DNA of 64,000 nt, from NCBI GenBank assembly GCA_964035795.1, contig OZ038324.1, positions 7,223,206-7,287,205 on the forward strand, given 5' to 3'. How positions within the stretch are numbered: the first letter of the stretch is position 1; each line of letters starts with the position of its first letter. Below are positions 49,601 through 63,598 of this stretch, piece by piece. The notes under the pieces are model-generated. The model ran no database searches and was not told the origin of the DNA. It saw only the letters and a list, made by a program, of their open reading frames with translations. A program made the position numbers and the translations under genes. Source of the DNA: Pterobdella sp. o SKG-2022 (Eukaryota > Annelida > Clitellata > Hirudinida > Piscicolidae).

Positions 49601-52600
49601 TCTGATTGAAAAACTTCATGACGGCGCAGATAAATATGCGCGTTTGAGTCGTAAAGAGGGGTCTTGCGTGCGCAGAAAGGGGCTGCAGCGCCAAAACACA
49701 CGGCATTACTGTTTGTCTTGCCGCATAAAATCGCTTATTATTGGGAGGAGTTATAGCGCTAGTTTTTCAAAGCTTTTATTTTTTTGTATTATATATCAAT
49801 TTTGTTTTGTGATTTATTCGAGGTTTTTTAAGAAAATCCCGCATGAAAACGAGTCTTTTATGGGAAAGTTCACTGAAAAAATGCGGATCTTATATTAATG
49901 GCACATAACAACACACTCAACTCAACATAATGTAAGACAAACGAGCAAATAATGATGGAAATCAAATGAACAAGACTCAATAAAAAGGGCTGCATCTTTC
50001 AAAGCCTCAGCACCAAAGCTTTCTCATGTTCTCCAGTAGACATCTTTAATTCTGCTTAAGTCACCAAAGCAATAAAAGAAACATAAATGTTACTACAATT
50101 TCTAACGCTGTGCTTCTCCATGTCTAATTATTCTTTACTGTCACTCTTCTTCTCACAGACTTCTCTCGAAATCTCTGTTTTATCCCAAGTAAATGTCAAA
50201 AATTTAAAATCTGGTTTTAATATAAAATTTTTGATCTGTATTATCTTTTTGAAAAAACAATTGCCTTGTGTGTTTTTTTGATGTCAATTGCGTGTTAAAA
50301 AAATTCTTAAAACTTAAAATTTTTCATATAATGATCTTAAAACAGTAGCTACTTAAAAGTTTTTCGAAACAGAACTTTTAAAACACAGCGGTAGAAGAAC
50401 CAATCTCCATGCCTATGCCTGAATTAAAAAATATAACACACCATTGAATATAATGCATCCCCATATATAACATAAACTTATGTAAATATAACACTAAGTA
50501 TAACCAACTTCTATATATAACATAATGCTATATAAATGCCCTCTGAACCCATTGAAATCTCCGTTATGAACTAGCTCTTTATCACCCATTACAAAGCCCT
50601 CACAAACACTAAAGTTTCTGACATCTTCTGTGGAGGAACGCTATATAAACTTGAAAAATATAACGAGTATAATGATAATAATGGTTATGAAAAGCTGAAT
50701 AAGACAGTAATGAGCACTATACAACAAATGGTTATGATGTATGAGTGAGAAAAACACAATTGTTTTAATATTTTTATCAACAGAAAGTTTTTCCTTTTTT
50801 GTGCTACACCATCTCAGCTTATTAATATAAACCTATAGTTATAAAAACACAAATAGATTTGGTAACGGTAATTATGACAAAAACTAAAAACATGATAATG
50901 ATAGATATAATAATAATGAATATAAAAAAAGATGAAAAATGTGTTAATGCAGTAAAACATGCTTCTCGAAGAAGCCTCAAAAATGCTGCGCATATAATAT
51001 GTGCTGGAGTGCTTCTGGGTGGAGGCTTCTTTCAACAAGCCAATTGCACTCAGTATCTCTATCTATTAACTCCTTATTAATGGCAGGTTATTAAAATTGA
51101 TTCTTTTCGGTTTTAAATAACAATAAAGATAATAATAAATAACTAATATTAATAACAATGATAACAAAAATGACTAATAAATAAAAATGGCGCCAATAAT
51201 GATAACAGTAAAAAATTTTCTATTATACAGCGTTTAAAAATAAGTGAAGTGCTGTTTTATGAGTTTTTTATATTGTTCACTTTTAAGGCATCGTAACATT
51301 TTGTGAAACTTCATGACTTAATTAGCTTTTGAGCAAGCTCGTTTGTGATAATGTATGAACCATAGGTTACTAGTGTGCAAATTTATAGAATTCAATCACT
51401 TTGTCTTACTTACTAGGCCTCAAAAGCATATCAGTTTATTAGGCTTGTATACATCGAGTGTGAATTTTTTGTTAATATTTGAAAAAACAATTTTTGAATT
51501 TTAGTCAGCGTTTGTGAATTAATTTTTATAGCAAAGTTTTAGAACAAAAAAATAAATTTTTAATATACATATATTTGTAAAAGACATAAAATATAATTGT
51601 TAAAAGGATGACCTGACTGGTATATCATTTAAGAAAACAGCAGTTAATATTTTACAATCTCGTAACACCTCATTTTTTTTTGTTCTGTTTTTTTATATAA
51701 AAAATAACAACAACTTGTGATCATTAGTATTAGGTAGATATTGGTACATATGGATTGAGAGCTCTATTTAACACAAAATCTGGGTAATATGTAAAAAAAT
51801 AAGAGATATCTTTAATGCGTTCAGACAATATTAGTTAATTTGAAATTTGAGGAAAAGATTGGAAATTAGTTTTACAATTAGAACAAAAGTTTAAAAAAAA
51901 TTAAATTCATTAATTTTTCGGAAATTATTCATATTATCCGAAAAATAAGAATTTTGAAGATAATTCATTCTAATGAATTTTGATAAGATTGTACTTATCG
52001 AAAATTTTAGTTTCTTTAAAATAAAGTATCTTTAAAATCCTCATTTTTTGGAGAATAAAAACTGAGATTTAAAATACAAGCTACTTACGATGCCTCTTAA
52101 AAGTATTCATATTATTATAAATTAAAAATTAGAAGTACGTACCAAAAAAAAATCCATGAAAATTTTATGCAAGTAAATGATAAATACCTTGATATTTGAC
52201 AAAAGGCCTAATGATTTATGAACTGGAAACAAAAATAAGATTTTTATTAGAGTCACACAAAAAAACTCCAAATATTTTTTACTTTTATGCCTAAATGTGA
52301 ACCAAATAAAAAAAGAAAATTATGAATAATTTCAGGCATGACCAAAACATACTATCATTTGCTTTTGATTTAAACAAAAAAATAAACTCAAAAAGCTGTA
52401 TGATTGATGAGAAAAATAATTAAAAAAAATCACAGATTTACAAGAACAAAGACAATATTTTGAACCAATCATTGGGCACACCCAATATTTATATTGACAC
52501 ACCTCATGTAATGTAAGTCATAACGACCATTAAAAGACAACAACAACAATAATAATAATAGGAATAAAAAAATAAAAAACAAATAATAACGATAAAAAAA

Positions 52601-55600
52601 TAACAATAAAATGACTTTAAAATCGCTTTAGGAACACCACTTCAGAATAGTAAGAAAAGAATCGAATTAACAAGGCAACCATACAACTTGAGTCTTATCA
52701 CGACTTTTTTGTTTTTAACGAAAAAAAAGTTTATTCTATATGAATGCTATTAATATTGAGAGTAAAAACGCTATAAACATAATAAAAAATAAATTTGGTG
52801 GAATAATAATGCTATTAAAGATGATAATAAAAAATATATAAATGTTATTATTATTAACGTTATTATTATTGATGTTATTATGACAGTAAGCATATGATAA
52901 TGACAGAAAAGGAGCGCTGAGAAGCAATACATAAATCAATGAAACAAAATGAAAAGTAAACACTCGTCTGAAAATTGATTTCACAGCAAAAGTTGCTTAT
53001 TAGTTGTATTATAAAACTTGGTTGAAATGGGGTGAATGGTTGATAGAGTGAGAGAGGTTGGTGAAATGGTAGAGTTGGTTGTGATGGGGTGGTGGAAAGG
53101 CTCGAGGAGTGGTATTGATGGTTTTTTTAGATTTGTTTGGTGAAGATTTAATTGAAGGAATTGATTATTGATTTCAAAACAAACTAGTTTAATAAGAATA
53201 TTTTGAAATGAAACAAAACAAGGAAAACAGATGAAGATTAAATATTGATTTAAGAAAAATAGATTGAAAATGAGCATTAAAAATAAATGGAAGATAATTA
53301 ATGAAAAGCCTCAAATGATCCTTACACATACAACCAACTTATAAATTGGCTTGATGGCAGTTTCAGAGGAATAAAAAAGGTCGTCAACATGCTACGCTTT
53401 GAGCATAAACATAAATTTCGCATGCGCCATGAAGGTTTAAAAACTTATTTATTATTAAATTGTATTTTTATTTATTGTTTGAGTGATATTAGGGATAAAA
53501 GGATTTTAATCGCTTTATTATGATTAACGCATTAATCATTTTTAAACGTTTAATTTTAAAATAATTTTATCTTCTTTTAACGTTTTTCCGAACTTCCTAA
53601 AAACTTTAATGAATTTTTAACTGCACAAACTTCATTTTATTACTCGTGGAAGTTACTTTTTGAAATTTTTTTAAAAGCAGATTGCACTTTTACAATGAAA
53701 TTTTTTCATTTTTTTCAAACTATTGCGTTAGTAATGAAACTTGGAGAAATATTCCAGTAATTAAAAATGAAATTAACTCCATCGCTTCCGATTCATTTCG
53801 AGCTAGCTAGCTCAGACCATTTGAAGACTCATGCCTCCTAGGGCACACTCAAGCAATCAAAAGATTTATCGGGGTGGCTTCAATTTTTCATCCTACATGC
53901 CTTTCTAATTTATGATTAATCTAGGCAACTACCTAAGCAGCTGTTTCAAAAAGCAATTTCTCATCTGCAAAATCTTTGAATTGAAATAGATTCATTGCGG
54001 GTTTTCCTTTTAAACTAATTTGTGACATTGAACAGTTTTCAAACATTTTGAGTTCAGCAGTTTTGCAACAGATTCTTTGTGGAAATATTTTTTCCATGAG
54101 AATTTTAAAAAGTCAATGGTCTTTGATCTTCTATTGACCTTTGTCAACTGGTTGCCTTTCATATGGCTGTCCAGAACTTTTATTGCCTCTTGATTGCTTA
54201 TTTGATGCAATTGGAAAAATATTTATAAAATAAAGAGAATATTTTACTGTTCTTTAATGTTTTTATGTTTGTGTTGACTTGGCGCCAAAGTATGTAGTGC
54301 CGAAGTCTGGTTCTGCACCGCTTAAACACTGAAACAATAGGAAGATTAGATGAACGCTTAATGTGAATAGAAATTTGATTGACAGACTAAGAATTTTTCA
54401 TGATTTAGTAGAAAAATTTAAATAAAAATCAAAGCAAAATGGATTAAAAAATTCTTTTGAGTGCATATGTTTGAACATAATGTTGTTTTGTGAACAAAAA
54501 ATAGTTCTAATCATTTGTTTGCTTTGGGGTACAGAACGAGTGAAAAAACCAACTATAGAAATGACATAAGAACTAAATTATTACAAAGAAATACCGAGAA
54601 GAATTGAATCTTTATGGTAAATATTCAAAATAGAATTAATTTCGAAGTGAAGATAAAATTTGAACAATTAGCCTTAAGAATTGGCGTCTCCAATATAATT
54701 TTAAATTCATCTATGAGAGAATAAAGTAAAGAAATGGTTCAAAAACTAAATAAAACAAAAGAAAACTATAATTTAAAAACTAAATTATTTCAAATAAAGC
54801 TTTTTTCAATAATTAAAGTTAAAGTAAAATGCAAAAATTGGTGACTGATAAGTGTAACAAGTAATTATCCTTAATGACTTCCAAATTTTCATGCCAATCA
54901 AGCGTTTTTTGAGACATAAACGGAGCAAAATATAAGGGAAATTTTATTTGAATAAAGTATAAAAAAAAACTATCAAATACTGTTGAAAAAAACTTGAAAT
55001 ATATGCGTTTGCAAAATTAAATTTTATGTTTAAAATGAGAAAAGACTTATCACAATGGACAGGAAAAATTCAACTTTTATTGTAGCAATTTATACCAATT
55101 AAAACTAAGTTCGTGGCTTTGAATTTCATGAAATTTATGTTCAAAAATAAATTTGAACAAATCTCTCTTGCAAATGAACAAGCAAAATAATAGATGCATG
55201 AATTAAGAAAAAACTGTCAGTTTATAATTTTGTTTGGCCGTCAAATTATCTTTCAAAGTTGACATTGGCTTATAGAGAAAAAGATGAATACAAAGATAAA
55301 TAGGGTATGAGATTAATCGATTCGGAGGATGTTCCTAAAGAATATGATTCAAAACAAAAAAAAAATTATTAAGAAAAGATACTTTTATATATAAATATTT
55401 CTTTAAGCGTAGTGGATGTTTTAGCTTTTTAATTCAGTTTTAATTATGAAAAAGTCTGTAGATTATTTTAAGTTCTGTTCTTTGATTTTAAAAAGATTCA
55501 ATCAGTCCAGTAATCTGTCCTTTATTGCATTACAAGATGTATTTAGTACAGGAAAAATCGATGGAATTTGCAATTTTAATAAGAGAATATTTTTTAAACA

Positions 55601-58600
55601 GTAGTTTAAAAACCTTTTTTCGATTTTCATGATCTTGATCTGAAAATTTAATGATTCAAACATCAAAATTAAAAATTTAGGATAAATATCACACTTGTTC
55701 ATAAGGCACGGTCAATGGAAAAAAAGCAACTCTATTTCAATCTTGCGCAAACTTTTAATTTCTTTTCTTTCCCAAGTTCCAAATGAATAAGTTTTATAGA
55801 AACATTTATTTTCAACGAAAAAATATAATTCTGGAAAAACCCGGAAAATATTTTAATCAAACACAAGATACCTGAGAAAAATTTAATTCAAACTATTTCG
55901 CAAATGCTATTTGGAAAACATCTAGTTTTTTGAATATAACTGGAAAGTTATAAATTTTCATGAATTATATTCAAAATTGAGAAAAAATATTGCTTTTAGA
56001 ATGTCTTTTAACCATTCTTTCAGCTCAAGTTTGAATCATATTTAGAAATTTTTCCAAGAACTTTCGAGTCAAATTGTAAGAACGCGATTTCAAAATTATT
56101 TTTCTATTCCTTCAAATCTTTCAAAAGCAAAAGCATTAGTATGACTTTTTGGAATATTGAATTTTTAAGTTAAAACAGATTGAATTCTGATAAACTGGAA
56201 CAAACCATTAATCTGAGTTTCTCACATTCAAAATCTTTTTCACCCACTTATCACTCACTTTTCAAGTGGCGTCTAACGTAAAACTAATTAACTAAAAAAT
56301 ATATGTACAAAACCAAACTTCTGATATTCAAACAAGGTGCCTTCAAAATTTCAGTTCAATATTGAGTAAAACTTCTAAACCTTTATTTTCAACAGAAGTT
56401 GCATGAGAAAAAGTTCAAATATTCATCATGAATATAATACAAAAAAAGGTTTGAGGCGTGATTGAGAAATAATGCTTGGCTTTATTGTTTCAGTAATTGA
56501 GTTAACATATAAAAAAATTATTTGCTTCCACAAAAACTAACACGTAATAAAAATAAAAACAGCACTTATTAGGGAATAATAAAAAAATTAAATAAATAAT
56601 TAAGCAATTTTTGCCAAAATAATACATAGAATCGAACAGTTTTCTTATTCATTTATCATCAGCTACTTGAAACAATTGCTTACACTCAACAAAGTTCTTA
56701 CATCTTCTTATTCACTGAAATATTAATACCTCTATCCACATATAAATATCTATATTATCTTTTAAAAAAATGATATTTTTCTGGTTGTTTCTTGCAGTAG
56801 TTTCTGGTTAACTTCAGCTTTTAGCCTGAAGCTCTCCATAATCAACACAATATGATTTGAGATGCAATTTGATCATATTTCTTATTTACAAAATAATTCA
56901 AAAGAATTTATTAGAAAACGTGGTTGGTAATTTCAAAATTTATTCCATACTTCATCATGCATGTAATTGAATGAAACCTCTAACAAAAGCTTTCTACATA
57001 CTTGTTAAAGATATTTCTAAAACATTTTCCTGCAGGGAGACTTCCTTGATTCCAATTTCAAAAAATGTATTTTTATTAGGACTATATTTGATCATTTAAT
57101 AATCTTATTTATGTTCTCAGACTCACATGAATTGAAAAATTTTGACAAAAACCTTTAATTATTCAGTCGTGCTTTTATAATTGGGTTAGTGATGTTAATT
57201 AGGATGAGAAATTATTTTTATTTATAAAAGTTTCATTTTCACGGCCACAAAATGCAATTGGGTGGTTTATTATCGAGCTGAGTCTAATAATTTTGAATTG
57301 TTTATACTGCTTTGGCTTTTTTGATATGGTTAAAATTTTGAGTGTTATGAGCATTGGGTGGATTAAATTTGTTAATTTTGGTTTTGAGAAAATAATATAA
57401 TTTGATTTTAATAGCAGAAATTTTTAAAATACAAGGGACAGTAGTTTTTGATATTTTTAGTTTTTAAAACAAGTTTTTTATAGAACTTGAAGATGATAAT
57501 TTGTAGTCGAAAAAAGTTTCTAGGATCAAATTATTTTAACTTTTTATTCAAAAACCCCTAATTATGCATTATTAAAAAACCAAAAATAACATGAAAAATC
57601 CCTACATTCAATCAAATTTTGATTTCATTCAATTTCAACCTTCTCAGAAAAATAAAGAATTGTTTTCTTTAAGCTTAAAACTTCATTTTTCTTTTTGAGA
57701 TGAGTTTTTGAAAAATATCTTTGCACTAAAAACATGTGCTATTGTAAAAAAAACCCATTTCGGGGTTATTTGTAACACTTTATGAAAAATTCAAACATAG
57801 TTTTATTGGTTTAATTCAAAAACAAGAGAATTTTTTTACACGAAACAATTTATTTGGAGAAGTTTTTTCTTTACTGATGATTAATATCAAATTCTCCTTA
57901 CAATTACCTCTGCTACATTTCTCTATAATAAAAGATAGATTTTATGAATAATCAAAATAATTGATTCCGAAGGTCATGAAACTCATTGAAAAATCTTCGA
58001 TATACTTTTTGTAAAATCTCAATTAAAACAGTACATCGGAAAAAATAAGAGTAACTAAAGCGAAAATTCAAAACTGTTTAGAGGAGAGAGTATTGAGCGC
58101 TCAGTGTTTTGAAACTACACGTCTTGCATCTATCAAGCCATCTTTCATAAAGAAATATTTTCACTCTTGTAAATCACTTTCAAAAAGTTATAATTATTTT
58201 ACACTAGTGGGGTTTTCACTGGTTGCGTTCGTATTTTGAGTTTATATACATAAATAATTTATACGAGGTTCTTGAGATGTATTTAAATGATTCAAAATCA
58301 TTTTTCCAAATAATTTTAATTAACCCCATAAAAAAACAAAATGAATTAAAATATAAAAAAAAACTAAAAAATAGCTGGAAAGACAGAATGTTTTATTGAA
58401 AAGTATCATTTATAAAATAAGTACTGGCAGTTTTAATGCAGGAGTCATGAAAATTATCCATTCCAACATAAAGATTATTTGACCAATTTTCGCTTTTTTA
58501 AACAAAAAATAATTTTTAAATTCCAGGATTAGTTCGTTATTTAAAGATAAAAGATCTTTTTGAGCTAATGACATTAAATACAGCGTTATTTGAAAAATGC

Positions 58601-61600
58601 AGCTTTTAGTTTGAAATCCAGTTCAATCCGATTTGCAACTCACGAGCTAATACAATCCTTCATGTAAAACCCTTTTATTGGCAAAACACATCATCTTTTT
58701 CTGAATTAACTATAAAAAATTTTGAAATATTTTCATTAAGTATATACGAATTGTTATGGCTTTTACAACCATGACTAAAAAGTATTCTGCAAATATACCT
58801 AAATAACCTACGTAAAGTGAATAATAACAACAATAAAAATAATAATGCAAACAATAATAGTGAAACTTGGAAATAACAATAGAAACAAACAACACTGATG
58901 AACTCTAATAAAAAATTAAATGTTAATTAATAATACCAACTAATACATCACTTTTACAGCCACAACACTGGAGTTCTATTTAGTAAACCCCACTCACTCA
59001 GCATTCAGACTTGTTCCGCGTCAGTCTATCGACCTACCTACTTGATGTCTTTTATAATGTCAGCCCCCATTAAACACTTTAACACTATCAATTATTGGCT
59101 TTTTATATAGTTTTTTATATTATCGATTGGCGTGTTTTATCTGTTTTCAATGTGTTTTTTAGTAACACATGATAGTAATAGAATGGTAATATTGTTTGAA
59201 TGAATTTATTTATACCCACACAAAAATTCTTTTGAACTTTTTGAGGAAGAAGTAGTAGTTGCAAAGCTGTAAAAAAATTGTCGTTACTTTTAAACATTAA
59301 AAAGTCGACCGCCCATCCATCATTCTTCCACAATTAACAATGAACACCAGACAAAAATATATTTTATCTATTCATAATAAATATCTTCTATGAAAAAACG
59401 CTATAAAAACTGAAAATATGATAGTGGCATTTTTCAATGATTCCCTCACCCCTATCACTTTTCTACAATTCCGTTTTGATGTTTATATTGTGTTTGAATC
59501 ACACATCTTTGAAACGTCTTCGACGCGGAAATATTTTAAAATTGTTTTTTCCAACCAAGTGATAATGAAAACATAATCAATTTTATTAAAAACTTTGGGT
59601 CTATATTACAAAAGATTTTAATCTTTTCTCGAGGGAATCGATTTGAAAAGTTTGAGTTCTTAGTTGAAAATATTTAAAAGGTTTTATTGAATTATTTTTT
59701 TTCTAAAACTCAAAAATATAAAAAATTTTGAAAAATATTCTCACTATATTTGCGTGTCTTTTAACAAAGTTATCTTATTTTTTTGACTGCTTCTTTTATT
59801 CATAAAATACGCCCTCTAGAACATTGTCTGAGCATCCGGTTCTTTTTTTATTCTCCTACAACTTTTTATTCAAGTACTTTTCGTTTTTGCTAACAAACCT
59901 TTGTGAGAGAATGAAAAATTAATTTTTTTAAAATTCTCACATATTTTATTCAAATACTAACGCACGAAAAAGTCTTTTCTTTCGAAGAGCCATTTAAACT
60001 TTCCTTCTGGTTGTGGCGTGATTTCTGAAATCTGAAAATTGAAGGCAATTGCAGTCGACAGCAACTTTTGTTGTTGCAAAACTTTTTTTTTTCCACAATT
60101 GAAAACCTCGATGCTCTTGAAATGAGTTTTAACTCAGATGTTTTGGTTAAAGGAAATAAGTTTAAAGAACTTAAAAACAGCGATTATTCTATGTCCTCAA
60201 AATTTGTATAATTCGAATTCATGAATAAAAGTTAAAATAGAGAGTTTATAGAAATAAATTAAATTAAATAGTTCAAAAATTAAGCGCACGTTATGTTTTA
60301 TAACCATCTGATGCACTTTTCTCAAGTACTCTCTGGCATTATAAAACTTAAAAACAAAACCTTTTTAAAATTTTTTTTACAAAAAAACTATAATTCTTGA
60401 TATTGTCAACTTTATCATAAAACATTAATATCTGAAAACGCCTTATCGTGAAGTTTTACAACCATAAAACATTTGTTGTTGTTATTGTTGTGTGTGTAGT
60501 TGAAAACTAGATTTGCCGTAGAGGAGTGTAGATAATTATATCATTTGTTCTATATAACTAAGGATACTTACAAAAACGTGCTTCGATGACAATGGAGGTT
60601 TATTTATATGTTAAATCATTGAAATGACTGTGTGTAGAGAATAAATATAACAAGCGAGAACAATTAAACAAAGTTGAGTGACTCAGCGCTATAAAAACAC
60701 CATGGAAAAAATAAAAGGAAAAAGAGCAATTATGCTGTATGAGATTTGTCAATTCAACCCGCTTAGAGAAATTCTACAATATAGTAATTTTGATTTGATT
60801 CCAACCTGGCTGTAACATCAAATTTTAACTTTGTGTAAACGGAGAGTGGTGTATAAGCTGTGTCTGATGGTTTGAGAACATGCACCAAAAAAGATTTTAC
60901 ATTTAAAGGTAGCAAATTCAACTTGTAAAACGTTTACATTTTTTTTTCAACGTTGGCTAGCTACCAGAAAAATTCTAACAAAAACATCTAAACTAAAGCA
61001 AAAACTAAAAACATTTTTCATTTGAGTTTGTGTAGATATGGCTACCCGGAATATCTTGTCATTTTCAAAATCCTATTAAAAAAAATTTGAAATTCAAATT
61101 CATAGCTCAAATATACTATTATTTTGATTCTATTATTTTGTCAAAAACACGAATTTAAATGGAATTCATCATAGTTAATAATGAAATTTAGATTCATATA
61201 ATTATTTAACAAATTTTGATATTCAAATCTTATAAGCACTCAAAGCGAGTTGCTAACTTAATTAATTTTTATCAATTTTGCGTAAAAGAATTCAAAAATA
61301 AATTTTATATAAAAAATACTTCTACACATTTAAGAATTATTTTCAACAGTTTACTTTTTTATTCAACTGTAAAAACTAAATCTTAATTTATAAAATAAGG
61401 CGTTACATGAAAAAAACAAATATATATAATGAAACCTTCACATTTTTGTACTAAAAATAACTAAAAACTCTAACAATTAAAAAATGACATCAAAAGCTAA
61501 TCTCCCCTTGCAACACAGCTAACCCGCTGTGCGGGCAAGGGTTTAATCCTATACCCACTGACTTGCAACTGAGGGAACCCACTCACAGACCCGTGAAACA

Positions 61601-63004
61601 TGCTCTCATGCCTTTTTGAGCTCATTTGATTTTATAGTCTTCTACTTTTTTCAGTCTTGTCTTTTCACAGTCTATTAATTGGTTTTTTGACTGTTCTACC
61701 CTTGGTAGATAAAATCAGGTGGTGGAAATGTCTGATTGATTAATGCATTATTCTTGGTTAATTAATTTTTGAATTTTTTCATTGATTAATCTTTATGATG
61801 TATCTTTTGATAATGCGAGCAAACTTCGTGGCACTATAAGCAAAATTATAGCAGTTTTTGTGTCATTTTATGGTGATGTTTCTTATATTATTTTTAAATT
61901 TACCAAAAAACGGAAAAACATGCAGTTTTGCTTTTTTTGAGTTTCACTCATTTTAAAACGTTTTCCTCCGTGATTTTATCTTCATGTCCCTCCATTTCGT
62001 TTCCAATGTTTATTTTGTGTATTTTTTATTTTTAAATAAAAATAAAACGCATTTTTTCAATAATACGAATAAATATAAAAACTCCTCAATTTATTTCCAT
62101 CATTTTTTATTTTATCTCATCTTCTTATGGCTCCCACACTGCACAAACACTTGAACGGATTAATGAAAGAACAGCCCAGTCTTCTACCCCTCCAACCTCA
62201 CTCATAATACAACTATTTACTTGACAAAACCTTAAAATTCAAAATAAAACACCCAAATGCTTGTTGTGTGGTTTTAATCGTTGAAACCATTCAAGAGTCA
62301 TTAGCCTTTTATAGCAGTTTTCAACTGTCATTCTGGAAGGAACTACGCTGTTTAACATTTTTGAGGGTTTTTGAGTTTATGTGGTTAAATTTCAAGAGTT
62401 GGATCGTTTTTTCTATGTTAAATGTTCAATTTTGTTGGTTGCGTGTCTGTTATATTTCGTTTGTTGCACGATCTTTGATTTTAGTTTTACCCTTCAAATC
62501 TAATTTCTTTCAATTAATTTTGCAAGAATTAAAAATTTTTTTTGATGATCATACATCTTTAAAAGTTCACTTTTAATTTAATATTAATGTCTTTCAAAAG
62601 GCTAAACACGCCATAAAGTTGTTTTTCAGGAAAATTACCATGTTTTTAAATATTCATTCAAATTGAAAATTTGAGATTTGAGTGTATTCAATGCCTTTTG
62701 TTTTTGAGGTCTAATCTTTTAAGAAATCTTTTGAACAAATTCTGCAAATAAAACGCTTTAAAATTTCAGAAAGAATATTTTAAAATATTTTTAAAACTAG
62801 GTGTGTTTGCTCTTGCGATCAATGTACCCCCTTTAACTTTTGCGAGTATTTTGCAAACATCATCAATTCAAAAACACGAAAGAGTATTGAAATTTTGTGT
62901 TCTGTGAAAAGTGAAAATAAGAACTGGAATAATTCGATGTAAGAACAGAATTTATTTATACAACTTCACTTTTAAACACACAGCTCTGCAGTGATGTCTT
63001 CAAC
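49601..63004. other. Gene-free AT-rich region
   Basis: About 13.4 kb without a recognisable gene. It starts with a small CpG-containing patch (49618-49735). It also contains TATATAAC-rich DNA (50430-50660), a hairpin (50961-51036), several CGCTATA(TA)AA motifs (50639, 52769, 59399, 60687) and a GC-richer patch with a tRNA-like B box (61505-61560). A minus frame at 54010-54210 shows no family resemblance. Confidence 0.5.
50961..51036 (+). other. Potential RNA hairpin
   Basis: GAAGAAGCCTC at 50968-50978 can pair with GAGGCTTCTTTC at 51022-51033. Inside it, GCGCATA (50988-50994) pairs with TATGTGC (50998-51004) around a three-base loop. The outer and inner stems are separated by unpaired bases, more on the 3' side. 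No RNA family was recognised. Confidence 0.3.
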
Positions 63005-63598
63005 ATGGGGATAGAAAATATGCTTTTGTCAAAGTCTTCTTCTCCTTCATTCTTTTCTTCTTTATTTTCTTCATCTTCTTCATCTTTATCCTTTTCTTCT
63101 TATTTTCTATTCTCTTTTTATTCTTTCACTTTCTTTCCTTTCTCTTTTTCTAACTCTTCTTCCTCTTCATCATCCTTTAAACCACATCAAATCTGCCAGA
63201 GTTTTATTAAAAACTTTTTCATTTTTTTAATTTTAGTTGAAATAACTGCAGCAAATTTTCCACCATCTTCGTCGTCGTCATCATCATCTCCACCCTTTGC
63301 ATATTCCTTCTCTTCACCATCTGCCTCCTCTTTTTCATCATCATCATCTTTTCCATCAGCATCATCAACAGCAACATTCCGATCCTCCAATGGATTTTTG
63401 GTGTTCAAATGGAGGATCTATTCCACCTTCCAAATCATTTTCCATGTGAGTGCTAATGATGGAGAAAATTGGGTTGGTAAGGAAGATAGTGATGATGTTG
63501 GTGATAGTGATGATTCTAATGATGATATTGACTCTAATTCTATTAAGCTTGATAGTAATCAGACAAAAAATAATGATGAGGTGATTAGGATAATGTAG
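63005..63598 (+). repeat. TCT/TCA-rich tract with long open frames
   Basis: A pyrimidine-rich trinucleotide tract (mainly 63026-63400) is open for 197 codons in one frame (Ser/Phe-rich). The same DNA has a His-rich frame beginning after a good CTGCAG acceptor at about 63262. Both reach a strong donor GTGAGT at about 63446. The minus strand is open as an Asp/Glu-rich frame. The His-rich reading (HHLPPLFHHHH... then PPMDFWCSNGGSIPPSK) looks like an exon of a regulatory protein, but the frame cannot be settled and any partner exons would lie beyond the window. Confidence 0.3.

Noticed and set aside
54010..54210. 66-codon minus-strand Lys-rich frame that could be a transposase fragment
   Set aside because: No catalytic motif, repeat ends or flanking homology can be seen.
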